Below are positions 1 to 9,735 of a stretch of 64,000 nt of DNA, piece by piece; the first letter of the stretch is position 1, and the number at the start of each line of letters is the position of its first letter. Position numbers and translations under genes: made by a program. The stretch is from Pipra filicauda (Eukaryota; Chordata; Aves; Passeriformes; Pipridae), in the NCBI RefSeq assembly GCF_003945595.2, contig NW_024104554.1, positions 1,612,001 to 1,676,000 of the forward strand, read 5' to 3'. The notes under the pieces were generated by a model. It did not search any database. It was not told the origin of the DNA and saw only the letters and a list, made by a program, of their open reading frames with translations.

Positions 1-242
1 GAAATCAGAATACAACATCATCCATGAATTAACAGTCAAAACATCAGAAAAAACAGATGAAGACTATAAAACCCCCAGCTCACTCAGCGAGGTTCTTTTT
101 TTAAAGGGGCTTGTGTACTTCAACACCCTGAGGCTGCACAAGAAGAGAACACAACAAAGTTCTCAGGAGACTGAGTAACAAACTTTTACTTGCAAACTTT
201 AGAACACTGGCATATTTTAGGGAAACATTCAATCGAAACAAC

Positions 243-247
243 ACACT
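243..247. repeat. Left target-site duplication ACACT
   Basis: Five bases immediately before the LTR's TG. They are identical to 1388-1392 immediately after its CA. Confidence 0.8.
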
Positions 248-1387
248 TGTCATGGTTTGAAATTGCCCCCCCTGGGAGCCAGGGGGCCTAGAGGTGATTG
301 GGTGCCAGGGCAGTTTCCCCTAGAGAGCCAATCGCTGCTCATCTTGTTCACTCCTACTGAAAAATCATATATACACAACCGGCGGAAGTTGTTGGCAATC
401 AGTCTGTCTGTCTGCTGCTGTGTGGGTGTAGAAGGTCCAGGGGTGGCAGGGCCCCTTTTCTTCCCCTCCAGGGAAGGGGGACCCTGCAGCCCACAATTCT
501 GGCCTAAGCCAGGGTTGGAGGCAGCATTGGAGTGAGTGTGTGTTGTGAGGGAAGGGACTCACAATACCTAAAGGTAAGCGAGAGAGAGAGAGGTAGGCCT
601 TGCAACCAAGCCCTCTTCCCCCACCTCCCTTTGCAGCTAGACTGCGGAGGGGGCTTCTTTTCTCTCTCACTGTAAAGTGGAGGAGAGGCTCAGCATTGGA
701 GCAGAGCCAAAGTGGACGGGCGGAATGCAGCTCAGTGCCAGGGAGATAACCCCAGCTGAAATTGGAGACGGACCAGAAAAAGGTCCGAAGATGTCCTTGC
801 AGTGATTTAAACCGGAGGACAGCCAAAAACTCAGAAAAGGAATGAATATTCCAAGACGCATATGTGTGATAAGCTGACTAAACTACAGCAACACGGAACC
901 GAGGTATGAGAGAGAGAGAAGCACACAGCAGAGATGGCACAGAACCAAGGAGGACAGACTCAGAGCTATCTTCTTGGACTTCGTGAGGAAGAAAAACTTG
1001 GACGGTGGCAGAGAGGTCTTCAGGACGTAGGTTTAAATAGAGTGACTTTCTCTTAGATGGATCACCTTACAGGGCTAAGCAAGCTCCATCTGCCCAGGTT
1101 TGGGATTAGAGTTGTCCTTCTCCTAGGGTGGTTGTCAGAGGACTAGTGAGCCCATCCTACCCATGGACATTATATTATTATAGAAGTGTAAATATTATAT
1201 ATATATTTGCTTCTAGTTTGTACAGTATATTTATTTGTGTAAAATAAATGTAAATACTTCCCCTTTTCCTCTATAGAGGCCTCTTGCCTGAAAGTTTCTC
1301 TTCGGTGTTGAGATAAAATTGTGGGAAGTGGTGGGGGAAGCCTGGAAATTGGATTTTGGATTTTCTATGGTGGCTCAAACCACCACA
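248..1387 (+). mobile_element. Solo LTR of an avian endogenous retrovirus (ERVL-like), with target-site duplication
   Basis: The element opens TGTCATGGTTTGA and closes TCAAACCACCACA, a near-perfect terminal inverted repeat of LTR type (TG...CA). It is flanked on both sides by the same five bases, ACACT (243-247 and 1388-1392), which marks a complete insertion. A canonical AATAAA lies at 1243-1248 in an AT-rich stretch after a GC-richer 5' half, which is the expected U3-R-U5 order for a plus-strand LTR. There is no internal gag/pol/env, so this is a solo LTR left by recombination between the two LTRs of a provirus. A 5-bp duplication fits class III (ERVL) better than ERV1 (4) or ERVK (6), but the family name is inference. 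About 1.14 kb is long for an avian LTR. Small open frames inside it (for example 257-535) show no recognisable protein. Confidence 0.85.
1243..1248 (+). promoter_or_regulatory. Polyadenylation signal AATAAA of the LTR
   Basis: Canonical hexamer in the 3' third of the solo LTR. It is expected near the R/U5 border of a retroviral LTR. Confidence 0.6.
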
Positions 1388-1392
1388 ACACT
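1388..1392. repeat. Right target-site duplication ACACT
   Basis: Five bases immediately after the terminal CA of the LTR. They match 243-247 exactly. Confidence 0.8.
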
Positions 1393-1454
1393 TCACAAAG
1401 CATTGGTTTAGCAAACTCTAATCCATGCAACTTTAAGTTACCCAGATTTTGAGA

Positions 1455-1814
1455 AGAGGAAATTAGAAGAAAAAAGAGAGAGAGAAAGAAGAAATGGGAC
1501 AAAGAAAGATTATTAGTTACCACTTGGACCCCTCAGGCTCTCAGCTGCTATAAAATCCAAGACATTGGGCTGCAACCCCATGTACGCTTGTGCTGCTGCT
1601 TTTATCTGTTCTGGTCTCCCAGGGCCCTACCCCCTAGGGGGGACTTAGGGCCAGTGGCTAATAGCCGTTCTGGGGCTGGACTGGAGGCTCCAGGGGTCGG
1701 ATGTGGAGCAGTGCACAGTCCCACCTATGCAGAACTTGCCCTGTGCCCCGCCCTCCCCCCCCCTTACACACACTCACTCACACACACACACACACACACT
1801 TTAGTTGTTTTGAG
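1455..1814. other. Unassigned stretch: purine-rich tract, then GC-richer segment and CA repeat
   Basis: 1455-1500 is nearly all A and G. 1590-1760 is GC-richer than its surroundings, with CCC/GGG runs, and I cannot match it to a family. It runs into a C-run and a (CA)n tract. No coding signature is visible. The 80-residue frame starting at 1588 reads through the microsatellite and is not gene-like. Confidence 0.4.
1765..1800. repeat. (CA)n microsatellite with interruptions
   Basis: CACA/CTCA repeats ending in about 11 uninterrupted CA units, next to a C9-10 run at about 1756. Likely length-polymorphic. Confidence 0.85.
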
Positions 1815-1942
1815 TCAGCACCAAGCCTGAGAGAGTTCAAGAAGCATACATGGTGTGACTCTTGGGGATGGTCTTGAGCAGGGCCAGGAGCTGGACTCGA
1901 TGATCCTTGTGGGTCCCTTCCAACTCAGCATATTCTGTGATT
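1815..1942 (+). mobile_element. CR1 LINE, 3'-end fragment
   Basis: The segment ends with the avian CR1 3' signature: a GAGCTGGACTCGATGATCC-like string, then CTTGTGGGTCCCTTCCAACTC, then ATTCTGTGATTTT. Only the last ~125 bp are present, which is the usual severe 5' truncation of CR1 insertions. The upstream edge against the CA tract is blurred. Confidence 0.85.
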
Positions 1943-2036
1943 TTCTCCAGTCTCTCACGAAGACATACAGTATGGCATATGTTACAGCATATATGGAGAG
2001 GTGTTATGTGGTAAGTGATCGAGGGATGAAGTACAG

Positions 2037-2063
2037 TATATTATTATTATTATTATTATTATA
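2037..2063. repeat. (TTA)n microsatellite
   Basis: About eight TTA units in a row. Confidence 0.85.
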
Positions 2064-2394
2064 CAATGTATCATTATATATCACAGTCATCATCCACCTA
2101 AGCTGTTCATTAGCACCTGGAAACTCAAGAAGCTGATTCATCTCATCTGTTTTAAATAACTCTTAAAGGATGACACAAATGACCATCTCCCAGTTCCTTT
2201 CCCTTATGTTTATAGAGGAAGTTTAGAAAGACCAGTTGGACATGTAAAACCAGAACAATTCCATTTTCAGTATCACAGAACAAATGTCAGCTGTCCAGTC
2301 AACAGACATATTGAAACTTCCAAGTGTAACTTGGTAAGAACATTTGGAGTATGTACATGGTACATGTAGGCACAGTATAAAAATACATTAACAG

Positions 2395-2495
2395 TATCGT
2401 GGAATGAGTTGGAAGGAACCTTAAATATCATCTAGTTCCTATCCTTCTGTCATGGACAGGGACACATTGCTAAGGCTTTAGTCTTAGACCAACAG
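2395..2495 (-). mobile_element. CR1 LINE, short 3'-end fragment
   Basis: On the plus strand it reads GGAATGAGTTGGAAGGAACCTTAAA..CATCTAG..CATGGACAGGGACAC, the reverse complement of the CR1 3' end. Degraded CR1 similarity (CTTAGACCA for CTAGACCAGG) continues to about 2495. Truncated and moderately diverged. Confidence 0.8.
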
Positions 2496-2714
2496 GAAAT
2501 GTCAGGGTCTGATTTGCAGATGAAGTAAAGATTTCACGCCTTTGTTATATACTAAAGAGCTTAATGTGTCCCTGTTAAACAGTGCCTTTCTGGTTCTTGA
2601 TTTTTATGTAGATCATGAAAAATTACTTTTTAAACTGTTCCATTTAAAATTAATTAAAAACATTGAGGTCCAAATATTTCCATGTAAATAGTAGAGTTCT
2701 TACAGTATGTTCTT

Positions 2715-3159
2715 TCTCACAGTTTAGGAATGGTATTCTCCAATTTAATACTCCCACTGAAACCATGTGCTGCTTGCTCACTCTTCCCTTTCCCTTACCC
2801 CTACCCTCTCCAGTGGGCTGAAGAGGAGAATTGGAGGCACAAAAGGTAAAGATCACAGGTTGAGATAAGAGCAATTTATTGGAAACAACAATGAGATAAG
2901 AAAATTAACAGTAACAGCAACAATACTAATGACAGAGGGTACAAGAAAGAGGCAAACAATTCACATAGAAACAACAATACCCCACTGCTCCCACCACCAT
3001 GCTACACAGACCTGGAAGGGACCCCTTCTCCGTAGAAGATACTCCCTTTCCCTCACCCCCAGCAATGATGTGAGGCGATATAGAATAACTTCTGGGTCCC
3101 AGCCGTGCCCCCAACTGGCTACTGCAAAAATTAATCCTGTCCTGGCTGGAACGAGGACA
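2715..3159 (-). mobile_element. Avian ERV solo LTR, minus strand
   Basis: Read on the minus strand it starts TGTCCTCGTTCCAGCCAGGACAGGATTAATTT. It ends near the plus-strand string TCTCACAGTTTAGGAATGG, a decayed form of the expected TGTCACGGTTTAGG-type terminus. A minus-strand AATAAA (plus TTTATT, 2875-2880) sits in the 3' half, as expected for R/U5. I recognise this layout as a common avian LTR of the TGT(C/T)CTGGTT(C/T)(C/T)GGC type. I could not find matching target-site duplications (TTCTT against CTCAT), so the left edge is approximate. No internal retroviral sequence adjoins it. Confidence 0.7.
2875..2880 (-). promoter_or_regulatory. Polyadenylation signal of the minus-strand LTR
   Basis: TTTATT on the plus strand is AATAAA on the minus strand. 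It lies in the expected 3' part of the LTR. Confidence 0.5.
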
Positions 3160-3164
3160 CTCAT

Positions 3165-4424
3165 TAATTATTTCAAAATTAATTTGCATTCCATTCCCTC
3201 TGCCTATATAATTATCTTATTCATAGACTTATATCTGAGGAAAAAACCTGTAAGTAAACTACAAGTCAGTAGCAAGCAAATTTAATGATTAGATAAGGTA
3301 AAGAAAATCTCATCTCGCCACTTCAGTAACTCTTATGTGAATAGCCAAACAACAGAGCTAATTAAACCAATCACAACCATTATTCTATATTTGAAAACAA
3401 CAGTTTTATTCTGAAGCTTTTGTGATGCCTTGGTGTGGGGGATGGATATAATTTAAATTAATATAATGCAATTCAAAGGTATGGTTAATTTATGGGGTAA
3501 TTATTATGTACAGTTTATATTTTTTAGGTGTCTTAGCCTCCATATTACCCTATTATATTTTGATGTCTTTGTGTAACGGTAAAATTACTTTTCCTGGCTT
3601 TGTGTCTCATTATGATGTTGCCATGCTCAAATGGTGACATGTTTATTAAATTCTGTTTTTACAGAGCTTTCTATATTAGTTTTATTTTGAGATGCAAACA
3701 TTGTATTTGTATTCTTGACAGCAGTGCAGAGAGAGAATAGAATAGAGACATAAGCAGAGTCAAATAAAATCATTTTTAAAAAAAATCTGATTTAATATTT
3801 TCAGCGTTACTCCACTTCCACTTTGGAGTTTGATTAACAATGATGACAGTAGCTTTGTTCTGAGCTGACTCTTTACTAATTTAAGATGACGTTTCTACTA
3901 TCTTACTTTGTGTGACCACACTGCTATTAGACAAAAGCCTGTCTGAACCAAGTCCTGTGACGTAAAACATTACCAAGGATAATTTTCTAAATTACAGTAT
4001 GAAAGAAGCATTCAGCAAAGAGGCATGAATGCCTGCACTGAAGGCACATCTAGAAGCAGAGCTTGCTGGGTGACTGATTTAATATGATATGATACTGAAG
4101 TTTGTGGTAGCAGGATGGTGCAGTTTTAAACGAGTGTCTTTGTAATTCTCCTTAAGTAGATAGCACACATTCTGCCATTATTCAGGGATGGAAGGAGAAT
4201 GCATGACTCACTGTGTAGTGTAAATTATTTGGAGCTATAGCTTTGATACTGAGGAACATTTTAACAGACTCAACAGTTTCAGTCATATTTTGTTCCCCTC
4301 CACCCCTTCTATGTGTAAGACATTCTATATATTTGCATATATCTATTGACTGGGAGGAAGGGAATTGAATATCTTTACATTTACATAACAGAAAGTTCTG
4401 ATGCTTCATTAACAGTTCATTTTG
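3165..4424. other. AT-rich stretch, no feature recognised
   Basis: No repeat family, splice-bounded exon or sustained reading frame is recognisable here. Confidence 0.5.
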
Positions 4425-5317
4425 GGCAAGGAAGGCAAGAGACTAGCACAGCTGAGTAGGGAACTGCTGGTCAAACTCCTTGTCAAAGGGCAAGGAGCAA
4501 ATGCATAGGCAGTGGTAACAAGGACCTGTGACCTGGGAAGAGTACAGATATGAAGTTTGGTTGTGTAGGGATGACGTGAGGAAGGCCAAAGCAAAATAGA
4601 ACTGAACCTGACAAGGGATGCAAAGAATAACAAGAAGGGCTTCTACAGGTATGTTAATCAGAAAAGAAAGATCAGAGAAGGTAAACAACACTAGTGATAA
4701 ATAACACTAGTGAACAGGTAACAACAGAAGAGGAGAAGATTAAGGTACTTAACAACTTTTTTGCCTCAGTCTTCAATGGCAAACCCCCTTCCAAAACATT
4801 TTGAGTGGATGGACAGCAGGATGGGGATGGAGAGTAAAGTCCCTCCCACTGTAAAGGAAGATCAGGCTCATGACCACCTAAGGAACTTGAATATGCACAG
4901 GTCTATGAGATCCAATGAGATCATCCCAGAGTCCTGAAGGAAGATGCTGATGTAGTTGCCAAGACACTCTCCATGGTATTTGAAAAGTCATGGCAGTCAG
5001 GTGAAGTCCAGGGTGACTGGATAAAGGGAATTTAAAAAGGGTAGAAAGGAGGACTCTGGGAACTACTGACCTGTCAGCCTCACCTCTGTTCCTCTCAGCC
5101 TTACCTCTGAGATCACAGAAGAGATCTTCCTAGAAGTTGTGCTAAGGCACATGGAGGATATAGAGGTGATTCAAGATGGCCAGTGCAGCTTCACCAAGGG
5201 AAAATCTTGTCTGACCCACCTAGTGGCCTTCTGTGATGGAATGACTACATAAGTCAACAGGGTAAAAGCTATAGATGTCATGTATCTGGACTTTTGTTGA
5301 CATTGTTCCCCACAACA
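4425..5317 (+). mobile_element. CR1 LINE, ORF2 (endonuclease-RT linker and RT part), decayed
   Basis: Plus-strand CR1 sequence covering the region upstream of and into the reverse transcriptase. Readable landmarks are the TTTTTTGCCTCAGTCTTCAA string (plus-strand CR1 FFASVFN-like), the ACTGACCTGTCAGCCTCACC string, the GAAGAGATC..CATGGAGGATAT stretch, GCCAGTGCAGCTTCACCAAGG (QCGFTKG-like) and GTCATGTATCTGGACTTT..GACATTGTTCCCCACAAC, the decayed RT motif YLDF..FDTVPHN. Frameshifts and stops break every frame, so it is dead. The element stops abruptly at the RT motif where LTR sequence begins (5318) and resumes downstream at 5524 in its C-terminal region. Confidence 0.8.
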
Positions 5318-5523
5318 AGGACTACTTGGTAACAAATTAAGCTTATTTCCTCAAGTGGAGTCTGATTTTTATGTGATGGTAACTGGTGAGTGATCTCTCC
5401 CTGCCTTTATCTTGACTCACAAGACTCTCATTATATTTACTCTTTCCTGTCCAGTTGAGGAAGAGGAATGATTGAGTGGCTTTGGTGGGTCTCTTGTGTC
5501 CAACCAGGGTTAACCCATCACAC
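5318..5523 (+). mobile_element. LTR R-U5 fragment lodged inside a CR1
   Basis: The sequence TCCTCAAGTGGAGTCTG..GATCTCTCCCTGCCTTTATCTTGACTCAC..CCTGTCCAGTTGAGGAAGAGGAATGATTGAGTGGCTTTGGTGGGTC..AACCAGGGTTAACCCATCACA matches the 3' portion of an avian LTR read 5'-3'. It also parallels the 3' third of the LTR at 46475-47030, which has the same order: TTATC.CAACC, CTCTCCCCTGTGTGGCTG, GAGTGATAGAGTGGCTGGGTGGGTACC, AGCCAAGGTCAACC. The U3 half is missing. The CR1 segment expected between the RT motif and the ORF2 C-terminus, roughly 1 kb in a full element, is also absent. A deletion must therefore have accompanied or followed the insertion. Confidence 0.7.
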
Positions 5524-6066
5524 AAGAACATCACCAGCAAAGACTCTACTCAGCACTTGTCAGGCTATACCTGGAATGCTGTGTTCAGTTTTGGTCCCTG
5601 CTATACAAAAAAAGATGTCAACAGGGTCCAGAGGGTCCAGAGAAGGGCCACAAAGATGATCCAAGGACTGGGAAGCTGCCCTGTAAGGACGGACAGAGAG
5701 TGGGGTTTTTTCAGCCTGGAGAAGAAAAGGCCTAGGGGAAACTATATCACTATGTTCCAGTATTTAAAGTGTGCTTACAAAGAAGATGGAGACTCCCTTT
5801 TTACAAGGAGGCACATGGAAAAGACAAGGGATATTGGGTATTGGGTTACTCCTGGGGAGATTCTGAATAGACAAAAGAGGAAAATTTTCCTCAGTAGGAG
5901 CAATCAGCCACTGGAATGGTCTCCCCAGGGAAGCGATGGATTTGTCAACACTGGACATTTTTAAGACTCAGCTGGACAGGGTGCTGGGACATCTTGTCTA
6001 GATCATCATTTTGCTAGACGATCTTTGAAGTTCTTTCCAATCTGGTATTCTGTGATTCTATGATTA
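5524..6066 (+). mobile_element. CR1 LINE, ORF2 C-terminus and 3' end
   Basis: The CR1 resumes with CTCAGCACTTGTCAGGCTATACCTGGAATGCTGTGTTCAGTTTTGG, the usual pre-C-terminal string. It passes GTCCAGAGAAGGGCCACAAAGATG (VQRRATKM) and AGCCTGGAGAAG (SLEKK). It ends in the CR1 3' untranslated tail with tandem 8-mers ATTCTGTG ATTCTATG ATT (6046-6066). A 162-codon open frame (5476-5964) begins in the LTR fragment and reads into this CR1 part. It is a chance chimera of two dead elements, not a gene. Confidence 0.85.
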
Positions 6067-8880
6067 TGCTTCATTTCTATTTCAGTAGAAATCATCTTGC
6101 ATTGATAGAAGTTCATATATACATTTATTTTCTGTTCTACTCTGCATATCCAAAGACCTGTACTAAACTAAGTAAATGCCCTCACAGTATCACCAGCTAT
6201 AGGTATCCTACCCATCAACAAAAATATTTAATCTTTCCTACTTGTAGTGATCAGCCTACAGAACTATTGTACAAGGAGCTGGTGATCCACATAGTGGCCA
6301 ATTTGGTGTATATATCTAATATTGTGAGTAATATGCAACCACAAGAATTAGCTTATTAACAATGTAATTAAACAATGTACACATAATCAACATATCAGTA
6401 CATGTAATTGATTTTATTGGTTTATACCTGTTCCAGGTTTGATTGCTGTCAGTGTCTGATGAACTGGTACTGTGAGCAAGGCTTCCCATGGCCCGGGGGC
6501 TGCCAAAGCTCACAATGGACAGGATCTGTGCAGCATGCCATGCCCTGACCAGAGGTCTGTCCAATGCTGCCATATCTCAGGCTTTCCTGCATCAGAAGAG
6601 ATGCAAGATTTTGTAACTCTCTATCATCTTTTTCATCACTGTATCAATAAATAGTTATCTGTCTTGAAAGTGTTTGTGCCTTTCTTGTTGGTATCTGAAA
6701 AGAACAGGTACCTACTGATTCCACCATGAAATAATTCTTTTTACTTCCTTTCCCCTTTTATCTATTAAATGCTTCTTTTTCTAAAATACGAGTGTAAGAT
6801 GTAGTATACAAGCAAAGTCATTTGTTTTGCCAAACTAGTATGTTTGTAATTAATGATGAGAAAAATACAAGCATTTTGAATACTTGGTGTATATATCCCC
6901 AGAATCAAATTTAAAATCAAAATGTTTAACAAAATACTTTTGAAATCGTGTCGCTGTTAAAATGTGCTGTGAATGGCACTGCATGAGTTAAGTACATAAT
7001 TTTTATATGTTTAAAAATTGTTTCTTTTATATTTATTTACTATCCTAATTTTTGTTATAAATGTGGTTTATTTCAAATTTATTTTTTCATTTCAGAATAA
7101 TTAGATTCAAATTTTGAGATACAGTTTTGATTGACTGCAGTCTTTCCTTTTGCAGTTGCAATAGTCTCACGTTAAGAGGTGATTTCTGAGGAAAGTGGTG
7201 ACATCTAAAACATCTGCAACATTACTTTTTCAAATAGTCATGAAGGTCTTTATGGCCACCAAGTGAGGATGAAAATTGCTGTTAGATTTGTGTGTCATAA
7301 TGACTCCAACCCTTGCAAAACATCCTTTATTAAATGTGATCAGTAACAATGACAAAAGAAATTCTCCAAGGGTGTACTATCACAATATGTATGTTTTACA
7401 GTGTCTCTTAGAAAGCATAGGATTTCTACAACGCATTAAACATACTGTTAATAGAGATGCAAACTCTACAGGAAAACTGATTACATGAAGTCTCCTGTCT
7501 CCAGGCTGCCTCAGCTCAATAACACTTCAGAAGGACCAGAGACTCTTTTTAATGTAAATATTGCTTTAAAGTGGGGAACATATCTAACCTAAAAAGTGCT
7601 AAAGTTACCTTTATGCACTGAAGGACCTGAGAAGGCTTGTTTTTTATCTTATCTGGCATAGCTGCACCCATCGCTGTGTATCGGACTTCCTGTCTGTTGG
7701 TAAGAGGATATTTAGTTGATAAATAATATTTAAACTTAATATTTAAAGGACATTTTCCACCTCTTTAAAGCTTTTTCCACCTTTCTGCTTTGATGGACAT
7801 ATCAAGAATATAGTCACACTTTCAAATATAAGAAAGTAAGGTAGCAGTTAACACTAAAAGGTTTCTCAAACAGGCTTTCACTTTTCAGATAAACTATTTT
7901 GCCCCACTATACATCTCCTGCATTTAACCATACGTCAGATTTTCTTGCCTCAAACTCAGAAGTTACACCCACAGCTGCCACCCAAGAGAGGCACGTGCAC
8001 AAAGAGAGCAATAAAATTACTGCAGAATACTTTATAAAATATGGCTGAGAGCTGGCAGTTATCATGCCAGGAAGCAGACATGTGAGTTGGGGACTGACTG
8101 ACTCGGACATGTCATGTCAGGCTACCTTGAGCATCTCCATGAGCCTCTGAGGTCCCGATCTTGCTTTCTTAATTTAGGCGAAATCCCACTGAAACCAAGG
8201 CAGGGGGCTTTTCAATAAGTATGCAAAAATCAACAGCCCACAGATTCAATCATCTCAAGTACTTTTAAGTGACTCAAAGCTCAATACTTGTTTTAAAGGA
8301 AAAAAAATATTGCATATGAAAGAAATTATTAAAGTCTCTAAATATCTTTATAGCTTAAACATCTGACCATCATTTCAGGAGTCAATGAGAAAAAAATCGT
8401 TTTGTTTTTTTTTAATGCTCTGAATTGTTGCTGCCCAACTCTGAAGACAAAACTTAGAAACTTAGTTCTCATCAATAAAGTGTTCTAGACCACATTAGGA
8501 ATATGTTGAAAGATCTCAGACCTAAGAACTCTCAGAAGTCCAGAGCCTAAGTCTGAAATCATGTTTTTAATATCATTTATACTTAAACCACAAAGATGGA
8601 AGGGGAAAGGTTATGTTGTGCAGACCATGCTTTCCCACCCAAGAATCCATTATTTATCCCATGCACTTGAGGTTACAAAAACCTTCTGGAGTTCATCTCT
8701 TTTGAAGCAGGTGCTTTTGAAAAGAATGACTTATAATAAAATAATTAAAGTAAACCTTTGAAAAGGTTCAGAAGATAATCCAAATCTATGCTCTTGCTTG
8801 AAAAGAGATTGCCATGGATTACTACTAATTTTAAGGGATATTGATCTTATTCATTGCTGAAGTTCTGTGCTTACAGACTC
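6067..8880. other. AT-rich non-coding stretch; unclassified patch at 6410-6690
   Basis: Mostly featureless AT-rich DNA. The patch at 6410-6690 is GC-richer, contains CCCGGG and ends shortly after CAATAAATAG (AATAAA near 6647). It might be the end of an old retroelement or transcript, but I cannot assign it. I see no supported gene. Confidence 0.4.
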
Positions 8881-8883
8881 CAC

Positions 8884-9380
8884 ATAGAACCGTAGAATCA
8901 ACTGGGTTGGAAAAGACCTCTGAGATCATCAAGTCCAACCCTTGATCCAACACCACTGTGGTTACTAGACCATGGTGCAAGGTGCCACATCCAGTCTCAT
9001 CTTAAAACCTCCAGGGACAGTGAATCCACCACTTCCCTGAGCAGCCCATTCCAATGTCTCATTACTCTCTCTGTAAAAAGTTTCTTCCTAATATTCAACC
9101 TAAACTTCCCCTGGCAGAGCTTAAGATTGTGCCCTCTTGTCTTACTGCTGGTTGCCTGGGAAAAGAGACCAACACCCACGGGGCTACAACCCCCTTTCAG
9201 GTAGTTGTAGAGAGTGATGAGGTCTCCCCTGAGCCTCCTCTTCTCCAGGCTAAACAACCCTAGTTCCCTCAGTCTCTCCTCATAGGACTTGTGCCCGAGT
9301 CCCTTCATCAGCCTCATTGCTCTTCTCTGGACCCGCTCTAGCACCTCAATATCCTTCTGGGCAGCATGTTTCAGCACTTT
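8884..9380 (-). mobile_element. CR1 LINE, ORF2 C-terminus and 3' end, fairly well preserved
   Basis: This is the reverse complement of the avian CR1 end: TAGAACCGTAGAATCAACTGGGTTGGAAAAGACCTCTGAGATCATCAAGTCCAACCC at the 3' side, then CATTCCAATG..TTTCTTCCTAA..CTTCCCCTGGC. It continues up to the GACCCGCTCTAGCACCTCAATATCCTTCTGGGC region. The variant GACCTCTGAGATCATC..AACACCACTGTGG indicates a different CR1 subfamily from the GGACCTTAAA copies elsewhere in the window. It is 5'-truncated at about 9380. Confidence 0.9.
8997..9377 (-). pseudogene. CR1 ORF2 C-terminal remnant (126 codons still open)
   Basis: The open frame includes [33 protein letters not shown] and a [11 protein letters not shown] block. 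These are the conserved C-terminal segments of CR1 ORF2 downstream of the reverse transcriptase. There is no RT catalytic domain and no upstream ORF, so this is a truncated dead copy. The frame has stayed open over its whole preserved length, which suggests a relatively recent insertion. The methionine at its start is fortuitous. Confidence 0.85.
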
Positions 9381-9436
9381 GCTATTGCTTTTATTTGGAC
9401 ATTTTTTTTTCTTTTTTTCCTAAAATAGAACATATA

Positions 9437-9474
9437 TTTTCATTATTGCAATTAATTTTCATTATTGCAATTAA
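9437..9474. repeat. 19-bp direct tandem duplication
   Basis: TTTTCATTATTGCAATTAA occurs twice back to back (9437-9455, 9456-9474) with no mismatch. The unit holds a TTATTGCAAT core that resembles a C/EBP-type half palindrome. Confidence 0.85.
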
Positions 9475-9574
9475 TTCTTTCACTTCTTTTTTTCAATTGT
9501 TTTCTTCTTGTCTGCAGCAATACTTATAGCTTTCTATTACATCACCATCAATTACCATTCCCTTCCCTCATTAA

Positions 9575-9735
9575 TAAACCCTAGATATTTCAATCTCTGT
9601 TTACCTGTTAGGCTTTGTAGTGTTCCAGTTATTCTCATTTCTCTTCTGTAGATATTTTTGCAGTAGGTCAAACTGGTCACAGCATTCCAGCTGATGTTTG
9701 CCCACGCAGTTTTAAGTAGAGATTAATAGAAACTG
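9575..9735 (-). mobile_element. Ancient, highly diverged CR1 relic
   Basis: AAACCCTAGATATTTCAATCTCTG..TTAGGCTTTGTAGTGTTCCAGTTATTCTCATTTC..TTCTGTAGATATTTTTGCAG..CAAACTGGTCACAGCATTCCAGCTGATGTTTG aligns by eye, in order and without large gaps, to the reverse complement of CR1. The matching CR1 series is AACCCCAG.TCTCTCAGTCTG..GAGAGGTGTTCCAG.CCTCTGATCATT..CTCTGGAC..CTCCAGCAG..CTGGATGCAGCACTCCAGGTG. Divergence is far greater than in the neighbouring CR1 at 8884-9380, so this would be an old copy. Confidence 0.5.

Noticed and set aside
5476..5964. 162-codon open frame, one of the longest in the window
   Set aside because: It starts in an LTR fragment and reads into a CR1 C-terminus, so it is a chimera of two dead elements.
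7655..7705. Possible tiny exon between TGGCATAG and TTGGTAAGAGG
   Set aside because: The acceptor lacks a good polypyrimidine tract and there is no coding or conservation evidence.
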